Positions 1 through 8,779 are shown, counted from the first letter of the stretch. The stretch is 38,358 nucleotides of DNA from Myxococcota bacterium (GCA_029941885.1 JAPYTP010000037.1:1-38358), one strand, 5' to 3'. Numbers and translations are program-made. The notes: a model not told the origin generated them from the letters alone.

Positions 1-125
1 TCCCACAGATGGGCTTCGTTTCCGTGGCCGTGTAGGAGAACGAGAGTGACGCCCTCATGGCTCCACTCCAGCACATGGAGGTCGAGGTCGTGGCTGCCTT
101 GGACGCGATGGGAGGTGGGTTCCAT
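1..125 (-). CDS. Alpha/beta hydrolase, N-terminal part only (runs off the window)
   Basis: Reading leftward from an ATG at 125, the first 41 codons give a protein beginning MEPTSHRVQGSHDLDLHVLE and reaching LVLLHGHGNEAHLW at the window edge. A hydrophobic strand followed by HGxG and a Trp a few residues later is the oxyanion-hole region of alpha/beta hydrolases. An in-frame TAG lies three codons upstream of the ATG, so the gene begins here or at the GTG just before it. The nucleophile elbow and catalytic His lie outside the window, so the substrate cannot be inferred. The next gene upstream is yhbY on the same strand, about 125 bases away, and nothing recognisable lies between them. Confidence 0.72.
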   Translation of the reverse strand, partial: MEPTSHRVQGSHDLDLHVLEWSHEGVTLVLLHGHGNEAHLW

Positions 126-249
126 CACGACACACTATCACGCTCGGGGAGGGCGCCGAGGGGACGGAATCTTCGCCGTTCGCCTGGCGAGTGAGATGGC
201 CGGGGGGTGTGAGATTCAGCGTTTTCGAATCCCAGCAGCCGGGGCTGGC

Positions 250-597
250 CTACCCGCATCCCGGCAATTCGATCTTCGGCTCTTCCGGGTGGGGCCGGTA
301 GAGAACCACCGTGTGCCCGACCACCCCGCAGAGCGCGGCCGAGCTCGCCTCGGCCAACTGCTGGGCGGCCTCCTTCTTGTTCTCCGGCTGGCGCATGCGG
401 ATCTTGACGAGTTCGTGGCTCGTTAGGGCCTCATCGAGGGCCTTCAGCACGGCTGGGCTGATTCCGCCCTCGCCGATGAAGATGATCGGTTTGAGGGGGT
501 GAGCGAGGCCTCGCAGGTGGCGGCGCACGGCCCCGTCCAGGGTCGGGGCAGGGGTCTGTTTGGCGGCGAGAGTCGGATCGGTGGGTTGGCCGGACAC
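250..597 (-). CDS. yhbY: YhbY-family CRM-domain RNA-binding protein
   Basis: A small protein of about 115 residues with one CRM domain, the fold of E. coli YhbY, which binds pre-50S ribosomal particles. The segment LKPIIFIGEGGISPAVLKAL holds the conserved GxxG loop. It is followed by the helix with the HELVKIRM strand, then a C-terminal VVGHTVVLYRP strand, all in the family order. I chose the GTG at 597 because a GGAG sits seven bases upstream; a longer form could begin at the GTG at 624. The N-terminal 20 residues are low-complexity. The gene is divergent from the PilT-like gene at 782, and the intervening 184 bases show no clear promoter. The family is well established; a role in ribosome assembly is by homology. 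Confidence 0.88.
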   Translation of the reverse strand: MSGQPTDPTLAAKQTPAPTLDGAVRRHLRGLAHPLKPIIFIGEGGISPAVLKALDEALTSHELVKIRMRQPENKKEAAQQLAEASSAALCGVVGHTVVLYRPHPEEPKIELPGCG

Positions 598-781
598 GGG
601 GGATCTCCGAGATCGATGGCGCACGGGGCGGCGAGGCGGGCGCGACCTTAGCCCAGTCCCCGCACGGACGAGTGGGGATTGGCGCTTCCCGCGTCTAGGT
701 GGGTTCTGTCCCGGCTGGGGTCACAAAAGCGGCGGCCCGAGACTCAGGGCGACGTTCGGGCGTGCCGATGGGGACAGCGAG

Positions 782-2446
782 ATGTCCGAAAAAAAGCCGA
801 TACCGCTGGTGGGGCGCCTGGCGATCCAGCTCAAGATGTTGACCTCGGACGAGGTCGACAGAGCCGTTGCTGAGAGCGTCTCTTCCGGAAATCCGCGACT
901 CGTGCGGGTCTTTCTGCAGATGGGTCTCCTCGACCGCGAGCAGGTCGGCAAGCTCCAGAAGGTCCAGAAGGATCTGGTCGAAAAGCATCGCGCCAGGAAG
1001 GCCGCCGCCTCACAAGCTACATCGCCTCCCTCACCGGAACGCGTCGCCGCGGCAAAAGAACCTTCCGTATCCCCCGAAGCGTTCCATGCTGCCGCGGAAC
1101 ACGCGGCCACGACCGCGGTACCCATGACGTCCCGGGACGTCGATCAGTTGCATATCGCGCCGGAGTCCCACGTTGCGGCGCCTCCGGAAGGGGCGGCCGA
1201 GCCGGCGGTTTCCGTCGTCGCTCCCACCGAACCAGCGCCCGCCGCCCCACCCGCGAAGGTTTCGCCCACGCCTTCCGCGAGTCAGCCCGCCCCCCCCGCG
1301 GCTCCGGTCGTGAACCCGCCGGCTGCCGCTCCTGCGGATGTCGGCGAGGGTTGGGTGTCGCTCGAATTGCCCATGCCCGAACCCGGGGGTCCGGACCGGG
1401 AAAAGCTCGAGGCCCTGCTTTCCGCCGGTGTGCAGGCGAGGGCCTCCGATGTCCACTTCCACGCGGGGGGTCCCCTCAAACAGCGCGTGAACGGTGATCT
1501 GGTCGTGACCGAGGAGTCGGTGGATCCCCAACTCGTCGAGCGGATGGTCGCCTCTTCATTGACGCCCGCGCAGCGGCGGGTCCTGCAGGACCACGGTGAA
1601 ATCGACTTCTGTCTCGATCTTCCCGGGATCGGTCGATTCCGAGCCAACGCCTATCGACAGCAACGCGGGCTCGATGTGGTCTTCCGTACGATCTCAGACA
1701 AGCCACCGACCCTCGAAGAACTCGGCTTGCCCGATGAGCTGAAGAAATACACGGATTTTCATCAGGGCATGGTCCTGATCACGGGCCCCGCCGGCTGCGG
1801 AAAATCATCGACTCTCGCGGCCCTGGTGAACCACATCAACGAGAATCGTGACGACCATATCCTGACCGTCGAAGATCCGATCGAGATCATCCATCCCTCC
1901 AAGCGCTGTCTCGTCAATCAGCGTCATGCAGGCCATCACACGGCGAGCTTCTCCCGCGCGCTTCGTGGCGCCCTGCGTGAGGATCCGGACATCATCGTGA
2001 TCGGCGAGCTGCGCGACCTGGAAACGATCAGTCTTGCGATGACCGCAGCCGAGACGGGCCATTTCGTACTCGCGACGTTGCATACGGCGAATGCCGTGCG
2101 GACGGTGAATCGCATGATCGGCGCCTTTCCGTCGAACGAGCAGGATCAGGTGCGAGCGATGCTGTCGGAGTCGCTACGCGCCGTCATCTCCCAGCGCCTC
2201 GTTCCCTCCGCAGACGGCGGCGCTCGAATTCCCGCGCTCGAATTGCTGGTGATCAACCGAGCGATCGGAAATCTCATCCGAGACGAGAAGACCGTCCAGA
2301 TTCGTTCGTCGATGCAGACCGGCAAGGCCCATGGCATGTACCTGCTCGAGCAATCCCTGAACGAACTCGTCGCCGAAGGCAGGATCACCCGCGAAGTGGC
2401 GCTCGGCCTAGCCGACGAAGAGAAATTGATCACCGCCGGGACCTGA
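782..2446 (+). CDS. PilT-family secretion/twitching ATPase with N-terminal helical domain and Pro/Ala-rich linker
   Basis: A protein of 554 residues, far longer than canonical PilT (about 345). Residues 8-70 form a small helical domain (GRLAIQLKMLTSDEVDRAV onward) like the N-terminal modules of GspE/PilB-type ATPases. Residues about 75-190 are a linker rich in Pro and Ala. The ATPase core follows, with Walker A GPAGCGKS at 335-342, an Asp box (LTVEDPIEIIH), a Walker B region (DPDIIVIGELRD) and a His box (TLHTANAVRT). The PilT C-terminal retraction motif is present in altered form as AIGNLIRDEK. These ATPases act as cytoplasmic hexamers at the base of type IV pili. I placed the start at the ATG at 782 because upstream in-frame codons look like non-coding DNA and GGGGA precedes it. 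No pilin, PilC or PilM-Q gene is nearby, so it may be an accessory retraction or regulatory ATPase. Confidence 0.85.
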   Translation: MSEKKPIPLVGRLAIQLKMLTSDEVDRAVAESVSSGNPRLVRVFLQMGLLDREQVGKLQKVQKDLVEKHRARKAAASQATSPPSPERVAAAKEPSVSPEAFHAAAEHAATTAVPMTSRDVDQLHIAPESHVAAPPEGAAEPAVSVVAPTEPAPAAPPAKVSPTPSASQPAPPAAPVVNPPAAAPADVGEGWVSLELPMPEPGGPDREKLEALLSAGVQARASDVHFHAGGPLKQRVNGDLVVTEESVDPQLVERMVASSLTPAQRRVLQDHGEIDFCLDLPGIGRFRANAYRQQRGLDVVFRTISDKPPTLEELGLPDELKKYTDFHQGMVLITGPAGCGKSSTLAALVNHINENRDDHILTVEDPIEIIHPSKRCLVNQRHAGHHTASFSRALRGALREDPDIIVIGELRDLETISLAMTAAETGHFVLATLHTANAVRTVNRMIGAFPSNEQDQVRAMLSESLRAVISQRLVPSADGGARIPALELLVINRAIGNLIRDEKTVQIRSSMQTGKAHGMYLLEQSLNELVAEGRITREVALGLADEEKLITAGT

Positions 2447-2527
2447 GGGTCGGCGTTGGCGGTTCACCGCCGGATGAAGATCGTCGTGTAGCCAGAGAGA
2501 ACTCGGACTCTCAGTAGAGGAAACGCA

Positions 2528-3616
2528 GTGGCCGAAATCGATCCGTTACTCGTCCATCTCAAACAGAACGACGGCTCCGATCTTCATCTGGTCGCCGAAC
2601 AGCCGCCGCGCTTTCGCGCCAAGGGCACGGTTCGAATCATCGAGGGCCAGGCGGTTCTAAGCAATGAGACGCTGCGCGCGATGATGCAGGAAGTGGCCTC
2701 GACGCGGGGCTGGGAAGAGTACGAAACGACGGGAGATCTCGACTTCGCGTTCAGTCTCGATGGAGTGGCCCGTTTCCGTGCCAACTATTTCGTGCAACAA
2801 ACGGGCGCTGCCTGCGTCTTCCGGATCATTCCCGAGGAGATCATTTCACTCGAAGATCTGAATCTGTCACAGGCGATCTGCGATCTCGCCGATCTGAAGG
2901 AGGGCCTCGTGCTCGTGACCGGTCCGACGGGATCCGGAAAGTCGACGACCCTCGCGGCGATCATCGACAAGATCAACAAGACCTATTCCCGGCATGTCGT
3001 CACGATCGAAGATCCGGTCGAATTCGTTCATCAGAATCGGAACTGCCTCTTTTCTCATCGAGAAGTGGGGCTGCACACGCAGGGATTCGAACCGGCACTC
3101 AAGTCCGCAATCCGTCAGGACGCGGACGTGATTCTCGTGGGTGAGATGCGGGAGATGGAGACGATCAGTCTCGCAGTCACCGCCGCCGAGATGGGGATGC
3201 TCGTGTTTGGAACTCTGCACACGAACAACGCAGCCAAGACCATCGATCGGATCATCGATGCCTTCCCGGCGGAAGAACAGAACATGATTCGCTTGTCCCT
3301 CTCTGAATCGCTTGCGGGTGTGGTGTCCCAACTCCTGCTCCCGCGCGCGGATACCGGTGGTCGAATTGCTGCGAACGAGATCCTGCTGAAGTCCCCGGGC
3401 CTCCCGAACATCATTCGAGACGGCAACACGCCCATGCTCAGCCAGATCATTCAAGCCGGAAAGAGCCAGGGAATGCAGTCCATGGACGATGTCCTCTTCG
3501 CGTTCGCGAAAGAGGGCATAGTCACCCCTCAGGATGCCTATATGAAGGCAACCGAAAAGGCGCGCTTCGAGCCGCTGCTTCCGTCCGCAGACGAAGATCC
3601 TCCTCCAGCGGACTGA
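2528..3616 (+). CDS. PilT/PilU-family ATPase
   Basis: A 362-residue protein of normal PilT/PilU size. Walker A is GPTGSGKS at 132-139, followed by an Asp box (VVTIEDPVEFVH), a Walker B region (DADVILVGEMREMETISLAV) and a His box (FGTLHTNNAAKT). The C-terminal AIRNLIRE motif of PilT is changed to GLPNIIRDGN, closer to PilU-like paralogues. The start is a GTG with a good AGAGGA site eight bases upstream. It lies 81 bases after the longer PilT-like gene in the same direction, so the two are probably co-transcribed and may form a mixed or paired motor in the way PilT and PilU cooperate. The last 20 residues are acidic and Pro-rich. Confidence 0.88.
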   Translation: MAEIDPLLVHLKQNDGSDLHLVAEQPPRFRAKGTVRIIEGQAVLSNETLRAMMQEVASTRGWEEYETTGDLDFAFSLDGVARFRANYFVQQTGAACVFRIIPEEIISLEDLNLSQAICDLADLKEGLVLVTGPTGSGKSTTLAAIIDKINKTYSRHVVTIEDPVEFVHQNRNCLFSHREVGLHTQGFEPALKSAIRQDADVILVGEMREMETISLAVTAAEMGMLVFGTLHTNNAAKTIDRIIDAFPAEEQNMIRLSLSESLAGVVSQLLLPRADTGGRIAANEILLKSPGLPNIIRDGNTPMLSQIIQAGKSQGMQSMDDVLFAFAKEGIVTPQDAYMKATEKARFEPLLPSADEDPPPAD

Positions 3617-3798
3617 TCTCCCCCGAGGCAGCTACCCTGACCGGCCATGGCCAATCCAATACGACACTAGACTTGTGTTCAGACGGATATTGATCCTTCC
3701 GACGGGCAGGTCATGCCTAACGTGGCAGGTCGCGTCCTCGCGCAATTGGCCCCGGGCCTTGCTACACCTCTTGAACTTCCACACGAGGTGCCCGGCTC

Positions 3799-6249
3799 GT
3801 GGCAGATGTTCGAGAAAGAATCGAAGAGGGATTCGGATGGTGGTCCGGCGTGGTCGTGCGCTACCGCTGGATCTGGATCCTTCTGACCCTTGCGAGTACG
3901 GCAGCTCTCGGCACGCGGATCCCCTTGATGGAGATCGAGACGTCGACCGATGACTACCTCTTCGACGAGGATCCGGCGAAGATCGCGTACAATGCCTTCC
4001 GCGATCAATTCGGCCGGGACCAGCTGATCCTCGTCGTCGTAGAGCCCCCGCAAGTCTTCAATCTCGAGTTCTTCCGCTGGCTCGAGACGCTCCACCGCGA
4101 CATCGAGGATTCGGTTCCGCATCTCGACGAGGTGACGAGCCTCGTGAACATTCGCTCGGTCTACGGTCGAGGGGACGAACTCGTCGTGGCTGATCTGCTC
4201 GAAGAGCATCCCCGGGACGCGGCCGAGCTCGCCGAGTTCCGCGCGCGCGTGCTCGCGACGCCTTCGTATATCGATTCCGTCATTTCCATTGACGGTCGGG
4301 TCACCGCGCTCCAAGTGAAATCCTTCGCGTACTCGACCGCTCCGGCAGACCAAGACACGGTTGGTGCGTTCGCGGGCTTCGAAGACGTCGACGAAGCCCC
4401 GCCACGCGAATTCCTCACCGCGCGGGAGAATGCCGAGTTCACTCGCGCCCTGATGGAGGTCGTCGACCGCCATCGACGCGACGACACGGTCATCCATCTG
4501 ACGGGACAGCCCCTCGTCGCCTTCGCCCTGACCCGCTCGATGGCCGAGGACATTCCGTTGATCTTCGGAGGGGCACTCTCGCTCGTGGGTGTGATGATCA
4601 TCGTGCTCTTTCGAAGACTCTCAGCCCTCCTCCTCGCGACTTCCGTCGTCGTTCTCTCGCTGATCTCGACCCTCGGACTCGCGCAGCTCGCCGGTTTTCC
4701 GATCAGTCTCCCAACCCAGATCCTGCCCTCCTTCATGCTCGCTGTCGGCGTGGGTTATGTCGTTCATCTGCTCACGATCTTCTTCCGCGCACTGGCAGCG
4801 GACAATGACCGGGTGGCCGCGCTCGACACCGCTCTTCGTCACGTCGGGTTGCCGATTCTGATGACTGCCCTCACGACTGTCGCCGGCCTCGTTTCCTTCG
4901 CCGCGGCGGAGATGGAGCAGGCCTACCAATTGGGCATCACGGGTGCGATGGGGGTCTCCGTGACGGTCGTCTATACGCTCGTCTTCCTGCCCGCCTGCCT
5001 CTCGCTTCTTCCCTTGAGTGCCTCTCGCACGCGATCGGGAATCGAAGGAGCAAACCCGCTCCTCTCCGCCTGTGCGAGGATCTCGATCCGTCATCCCAAG
5101 AAGCTGATCGGAGCCGCGCTGGCGCTGGCGGTGGCTTCTCTCGCGATGTTGCCACGCCTCGACTACTCCGCCGATCCCATGAGCTACTTCCCCGAGGATC
5201 ACTGGCTGCGAGTCGGTACCTACTATACGGATCGAGAACTCGGCGGAATGCAAACCCTCGAAGTCGTGATCGATACGGGTCGGGTGAATGGCCTGCACGA
5301 GATCGAAGTCCTTGCGCGAATGGAGCGGATGGAGGAGCTCGTGGAGACGCTCCGCTCCGAAGGCGAGCTCGTGACGCGGACCTGGTCGGTCCTGTCCGTT
5401 CTCAAGGAGACCCACCAGGCTCTCAACGAGAACCGAGCTGACTTCTATGCGATTCCACAGGATCCCGATCTCGTGGCGCAAGAGTTGTTGCTCTTCGAGA
5501 ACAGCGGCGCGGATGACCTCGAGGATCTCGTCGACAGTGAGTTCAGCAAGGGACGCATGATCATCCTGACCGGGTGGGAAGACGGCGTCGAGAAGCAGCG
5601 CTTCATCGATCGGGTCGGCCACCGCATCGTGGCCACGATGGGCGACACGGCAGAGGTCACTCTCACCGGGGCGGTCGCAATGATCGCGCGTGTGGCTTCC
5701 GCAAGCTCCCAGAGTCTGATTCAGAGCTACTCGCTCGCCCTCGTTCTGATCACGCCAATCATGATGATCCTGATTGGAAGCCTGCGAGCGGGTCTCGTGA
5801 GCATGGTGCCGAATCTGATTCCGATCCTGGCTGCTCTCGCACTGATGGTCCTCGTCGGGATCGAACTCGATATGTTTACGATTCTCGGAGCGTGTATCGC
5901 GATCGGCCTCGCCGTCGACGACAGCATTCATTTCATCTCGGGATTTCGCAGGCATCTCGCGCTGACGGGAGACCCCGAACGGTCCGTTTCGCTCACGATG
6001 GAGTCGACCGGGAGAGCGCTGCTCTTCACCTCGATCGTATTAGTCGTGGGCTTCTCCGCGCTCGGATTCTCCTCGATGGCCAATCTCGGCTACATGGGTC
6101 TGACGACCGCGTTTGCGATCGGCCTGGCTTTCGTGCTGGACGTCACCGTGACACCCGCCCTGCTCATCTTGACCCACCGGAAAGTCGGTTCTTCCGAGAC
6201 CGCCGCCTCGAGATCCATCGGGGCTCGACCGTTTCTCAGGGGGAGTTGA
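3799..6249 (+). CDS. RND-superfamily (HAE3/MMPL-type) membrane transporter
   Basis: An 816-residue polytopic inner-membrane protein with the duplicated RND layout: TM1 near residues 20-40, a periplasmic loop, five helices (about 250-410), TM7 near 435, a second periplasmic loop and five final helices (about 640-800). The second repeat carries GLAVDDSIHF, whose acidic pair is the usual proton-relay position. The equivalent site in the first repeat reads AVGVGYVVHLL and lacks an acidic residue, as in many HAE3 members. The start is the GTG at 3799 with ACGAGGTG upstream. Relatives move hydrophobic or lipid-like molecules, often hopanoids or fatty acyl compounds; the substrate here is unknown. 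No membrane-fusion or outer-membrane partner is adjacent. A small secreted protein follows 63 bases downstream. Confidence 0.87.
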   Translation: MADVRERIEEGFGWWSGVVVRYRWIWILLTLASTAALGTRIPLMEIETSTDDYLFDEDPAKIAYNAFRDQFGRDQLILVVVEPPQVFNLEFFRWLETLHRDIEDSVPHLDEVTSLVNIRSVYGRGDELVVADLLEEHPRDAAELAEFRARVLATPSYIDSVISIDGRVTALQVKSFAYSTAPADQDTVGAFAGFEDVDEAPPREFLTARENAEFTRALMEVVDRHRRDDTVIHLTGQPLVAFALTRSMAEDIPLIFGGALSLVGVMIIVLFRRLSALLLATSVVVLSLISTLGLAQLAGFPISLPTQILPSFMLAVGVGYVVHLLTIFFRALAADNDRVAALDTALRHVGLPILMTALTTVAGLVSFAAAEMEQAYQLGITGAMGVSVTVVYTLVFLPACLSLLPLSASRTRSGIEGANPLLSACARISIRHPKKLIGAALALAVASLAMLPRLDYSADPMSYFPEDHWLRVGTYYTDRELGGMQTLEVVIDTGRVNGLHEIEVLARMERMEELVETLRSEGELVTRTWSVLSVLKETHQALNENRADFYAIPQDPDLVAQELLLFENSGADDLEDLVDSEFSKGRMIILTGWEDGVEKQRFIDRVGHRIVATMGDTAEVTLTGAVAMIARVASASSQSLIQSYSLALVLITPIMMILIGSLRAGLVSMVPNLIPILAALALMVLVGIELDMFTILGACIAIGLAVDDSIHFISGFRRHLALTGDPERSVSLTMESTGRALLFTSIVLVVGFSALGFSSMANLGYMGLTTAFAIGLAFVLDVTVTPALLILTHRKVGSSETAASRSIGARPFLRGS

Positions 6250-6312
6250 GTTTCGACTCCAGGACGTGCGAGAATGAGGTCGGGGGAAGGGGAAGGACAC
6301 GAGGGTCTACCG

Positions 6313-6657
6313 ATGCTGAACCAAGCTGCTGTTCTACCTGCACCTCACACTCGGATCTGCGCTCGCGCTCTGCGAATTCTCGCCGTCGCGAGCGGCGTCG
6401 CTCTTTTCGTGTTTCTCTGGGGAGCGTCGTCGGCGTTCGCGCTCGACGGAATCGACCTCAGCTCGCCCCCGGAGCCGAGCGCCGAAGGCGAGTGTTCGCG
6501 ACTGATCCAGATCAAGTACCCCTTTCTCGGCTGTGCGAACGGCCAGATCGGGCAGTCCGACTCGGACCAGACATGGGACAATTCCCGCCAGATCCCGATG
6601 GGGAGTCGTTTCGTCGAGGGGAGCGGATACTACGGGGACGCACTGAATCGGGACTGA
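6313..6657 (+). CDS. Small exported protein of unknown function, downstream of the RND transporter
   Basis: I do not recognise this family. The 114-residue product has a long N-terminal signal: polar residues to about 21, then a hydrophobic stretch (ILAVASGVALFVFLWGASSA) ending in AFA, a plausible signal peptidase site before LDGIDL. The mature part is only about 65 residues. It has two cysteines 14 residues apart (in ECSRLIQIK and FLGCANGQ) that could form a disulphide, plus a C-terminus rich in Gly, Asp and Tyr. The ATG at 6313 is preceded by GAGGG at -8 and is preferred to the in-frame ATG at 6274. It directly follows the RND gene on the same strand, which suggests a periplasmic accessory, though that is only context. 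Confidence 0.62.
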   Translation: MLNQAAVLPAPHTRICARALRILAVASGVALFVFLWGASSAFALDGIDLSSPPEPSAEGECSRLIQIKYPFLGCANGQIGQSDSDQTWDNSRQIPMGSRFVEGSGYYGDALNRD

Positions 6658-6767
6658 TCGACTGATCGTGCCCCGAGCGTGTCCGTCCACTCGGACGAGT
6701 CGATCGGTGGGATTCCACCCGGCCCCGGTGCTCGCGGGCTCGCGGGCTCGGGCTCGAGGCGACATTG

Positions 6768-7385
6768 ATGTCCAAGCGGGATGCCCCGGCTACCCATCGC
6801 AACCGTCTGCCGATCCTCGAAGTCCTGCGGCGTTGGCTTGGGGAGCCGTCTCGCGTGCTCGAGGTCGCGAGCGGGACGGGCCAGCACGCGGTGTTCTTCG
6901 CGGAGCGACTGCCGCACCTCGAATGGCAGCCGACGGATCACGATCCCTCCGGGCTCGACTCGATCGCGGTTTGGGTCTCGGAGTCGCGGCTCAGCAATCT
7001 CCAAGCTCCGATTGCACTCGATGCGGCGTCGACCGAGTGGCCGATCCCTCCGGGCTCCGTCGACGCGGTCTTCAACGCCAACATGATCCACATCTCGCCC
7101 TGGTGTGTTGGTCTCGGACTCTTCCGAGGGGCAGGGCGCGTGCTGAGGCGGGATGGGCTCTTGTTTCTCTACGGCCCATTCAAGGTCGGCGGCGAACACA
7201 CCTCGCCTAGCAATGCAGCCTTTGACGAGAGCCTGGCTCAGCGTGATTCGAGTTGGGGGGTCCGCGATCTCGAGGACGTGATCACCGCCGCCGGCCAGAA
7301 TGATCTAGTCCACGTCGAGACGAACGACCTGCCTGCCAACAACAAGTTGATTCTATTTCGCCGGACCCCATGCGGCGATGACTAA
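6768..7385 (+). CDS. DUF938 SAM-dependent methyltransferase-like protein
   Basis: A 205-residue protein with a Rossmann methyltransferase core. Motif I is VLEVASGTGQHAVFFAERLP at about 32-51; an acidic second motif follows (EWQPTDHDPSGL), then the segment DAVFNANMIHISPW. The N-terminus ATHRNRLPILEVL and the motif SGTGQHAVFFA are the signature of the DUF938 family. Members are predicted methyltransferases with no assigned substrate. The ATG at 6768 is preferred to the TTG one codon earlier; GAGG lies 9 bases upstream. Just before the gene, 6730-6757, the DNA repeats CTCGCGGG twice and then degenerates. Its stop overlaps the stop of the convergent DUF2889 gene by four bases. Confidence 0.85.
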   Translation: MSKRDAPATHRNRLPILEVLRRWLGEPSRVLEVASGTGQHAVFFAERLPHLEWQPTDHDPSGLDSIAVWVSESRLSNLQAPIALDAASTEWPIPPGSVDAVFNANMIHISPWCVGLGLFRGAGRVLRRDGLLFLYGPFKVGGEHTSPSNAAFDESLAQRDSSWGVRDLEDVITAAGQNDLVHVETNDLPANNKLILFRRTPCGDD

Positions 7386-8476
7386 CGCTCGGGATCGTCC
7401 GTTGTCTGCGAGACCCACGCTCGTTGAATCGGGCCACCGACGCGCCACATATAGCAACTGTCGGCATTGCCACCGAGGTCCGCTACGGCCGGCCTCTCAG
7501 CCGCGTCGGGATTGCTGGCCTTTGCGCGGTTCTCGAAATATTCGTCCATGAGAGCCGCTGTGATCTGGATGAAGCCCGGGGCGAACATCAACAGATTGTC
7601 GAGAATCGGTCGCTCTCTTTGGTCTCCACCCATTAGCTTGAATACGCGCCCGGCCATTCCGGGAATGATCCGCGCGCCGACGAGGGACGACACGAGTTCA
7701 CTGTGATCGACCCATTGGGCGCTGCCGACGGTTTCAAAGGTCCGCTCGCGCTCTCGGACTTCGAGACGCTCGATGGTGAAGCGCTTGCGCTCGATCGACG
7801 CAAAGGTCTTCACCTCGTGAGAGAGAGCCAGGCGTTCGGTGACCCGGGAGTCCGCCTGGAGGGGTCGCGTGTGGGTGTCCGCGAGCTGCACGGCGACATC
7901 GGTGAGATCACCGCTCTGCTCATGCCCATCGACGAAGACGCTCCGTCGAAAGAAGCGCTCCCCAGGGCGTGGCTCGGTGTTTTCCCGCTTGCTCCGCACG
8001 CGTTCGAGTTCGACCGCTCGCGGAACGGTCGAGGCCATCAACTGGAAGAGCGTCAGCAGATGGGAACAGCCGAGGGCGCCGCCGAATTGGAGTGAGAGTT
8101 TCTTGGCGAATCCATCGTCGAGCTTTTCTCCGGTGAGATCCAGCAAGCGCGGCGCGGGATCGCGGCAGCATTCGCCCTTCGTGAATTCGGATGCCTCGAC
8201 CGCCACGTAGGGCTGGTCGACCCTGATCTCCTCGATCATGAGCGTATCCCGATCGAAGTCGAGCTCGATACTCATCATGTGGATGATGCCCGAAGGCTGC
8301 AGATCGTAGTTCGAAGGGACGAAGCCGTTCTTGCGCAGGTCGATCACATCGCCGCGAGCGCGCCAGAGCAGATCGGAGATTCGCGCGACCGAGACGGTGA
8401 GCGAGCGCGTGTGAAGCGGGAGGCCCTGAACGGCCGGGGATGACGCAGCGCGCGACGGAGCAGTAGGCGACGGCAA
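7382..8476 (-). CDS. DUF2889 family protein
   Basis: A 364-residue soluble protein. The N-terminal region (LHTRSLTVSVARISDLLWRA, then GDVIDLRKNGF) and the later GALGCSHLLTLFQLM segment match the DUF2889 pattern, which has a conserved Cys-x-His-Leu. The catalytic role of the family is not known; members are common in bacteria rich in lipid and aromatic catabolism genes. The start is a TTG with GGAG five bases upstream. The ORF lies in the same reading frame as the preceding monooxygenase gene, separated by that gene's TGA and four codons, so the two are surely co-transcribed. No signal peptide or membrane segment is visible. The C-terminal 120 residues are less familiar and may be a lineage-specific extension. 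Confidence 0.8.
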   Translation of the reverse strand: MPSPTAPSRAASSPAVQGLPLHTRSLTVSVARISDLLWRARGDVIDLRKNGFVPSNYDLQPSGIIHMMSIELDFDRDTLMIEEIRVDQPYVAVEASEFTKGECCRDPAPRLLDLTGEKLDDGFAKKLSLQFGGALGCSHLLTLFQLMASTVPRAVELERVRSKRENTEPRPGERFFRRSVFVDGHEQSGDLTDVAVQLADTHTRPLQADSRVTERLALSHEVKTFASIERKRFTIERLEVRERERTFETVGSAQWVDHSELVSSLVGARIIPGMAGRVFKLMGGDQRERPILDNLLMFAPGFIQITAALMDEYFENRAKASNPDAAERPAVADLGGNADSCYMWRVGGPIQRAWVSQTTDDPER

Positions 8477-8488
8477 TGAAGCTCCGAA

Positions 8489-8779
8489 TCAGTCGTGTTG
8501 GTAGGTCGTATGCGTAGGCCGACCGGCCAGAATGTTGAGCGCGCCCCAGTTGGTCACCTTCTTGAAAGCATCCGAGGCGGTGAAATCACGAAAGGCTGAT
8601 TCGCTCTGCCAACGGGAGACGATCAGGTAGACGGGATCCCCTTTGCCGACCTGTCGATAGATCGACGAGGTGTCGTGCCCATCGATGCCCTCCATGGTCC
8701 CCACGACGGTGGCACAGGCGTCCTCAAAGACCTGTTCCTTGCCGGGAATGACGAAATAGTTCATGCCGATAGTGACCAC
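8489..8779 (-). CDS. Antibiotic biosynthesis monooxygenase (ABM) domain protein
   Basis: A 96-residue single-domain protein with the dimeric ferredoxin-like ABM fold. It starts VVTIGMNYFVIPGKEQVFED and contains SSIYRQVGKGDPVYLIVSRW and SESAFRDFTASDAFK, the usual strand-helix order. Relatives include small cofactor-free monooxygenases and haem-degrading enzymes; the sequence alone does not say which. I chose the GTG at 8779 because AGGAGGAGAG lies just upstream; the longer reading to 8815 runs through that Shine-Dalgarno site. It is the first gene of a two-gene unit with the DUF2889 gene (12-base gap). Its promoter must lie in the 365-base region shared divergently with the kinase operon. Confidence 0.82.
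   Translation of the reverse strand: MVTIGMNYFVIPGKEQVFEDACATVVGTMEGIDGHDTSSIYRQVGKGDPVYLIVSRWQSESAFRDFTASDAFKKVTNWGALNILAGRPTHTTYQHD

Noticed and set aside
560-781. 74-codon upstream extension of the first PilT-like gene
   Set aside because: The codons give an Arg/Gly-rich, non-conserved stretch overlapping yhbY, whereas 782 begins a typical helical N-terminus.
3745-3770. Sigma-54-like TTGGCCCC...TTGCT upstream of the RND gene
   Set aside because: The GG and GC are 11 bases apart, not 10, and the C at the GCAC position is lost. No activator is nearby.
4621-5955. 444-codon minus-strand frame inside the RND gene
   Set aside because: Low-complexity Arg/Asp/His-rich product antisense to an obvious transporter; high GC produces such frames.
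6730-6757. CTCGCGGG direct repeat as a regulatory array
   Set aside because: Only two full copies, in a GC-rich gap; more likely simple slippage.
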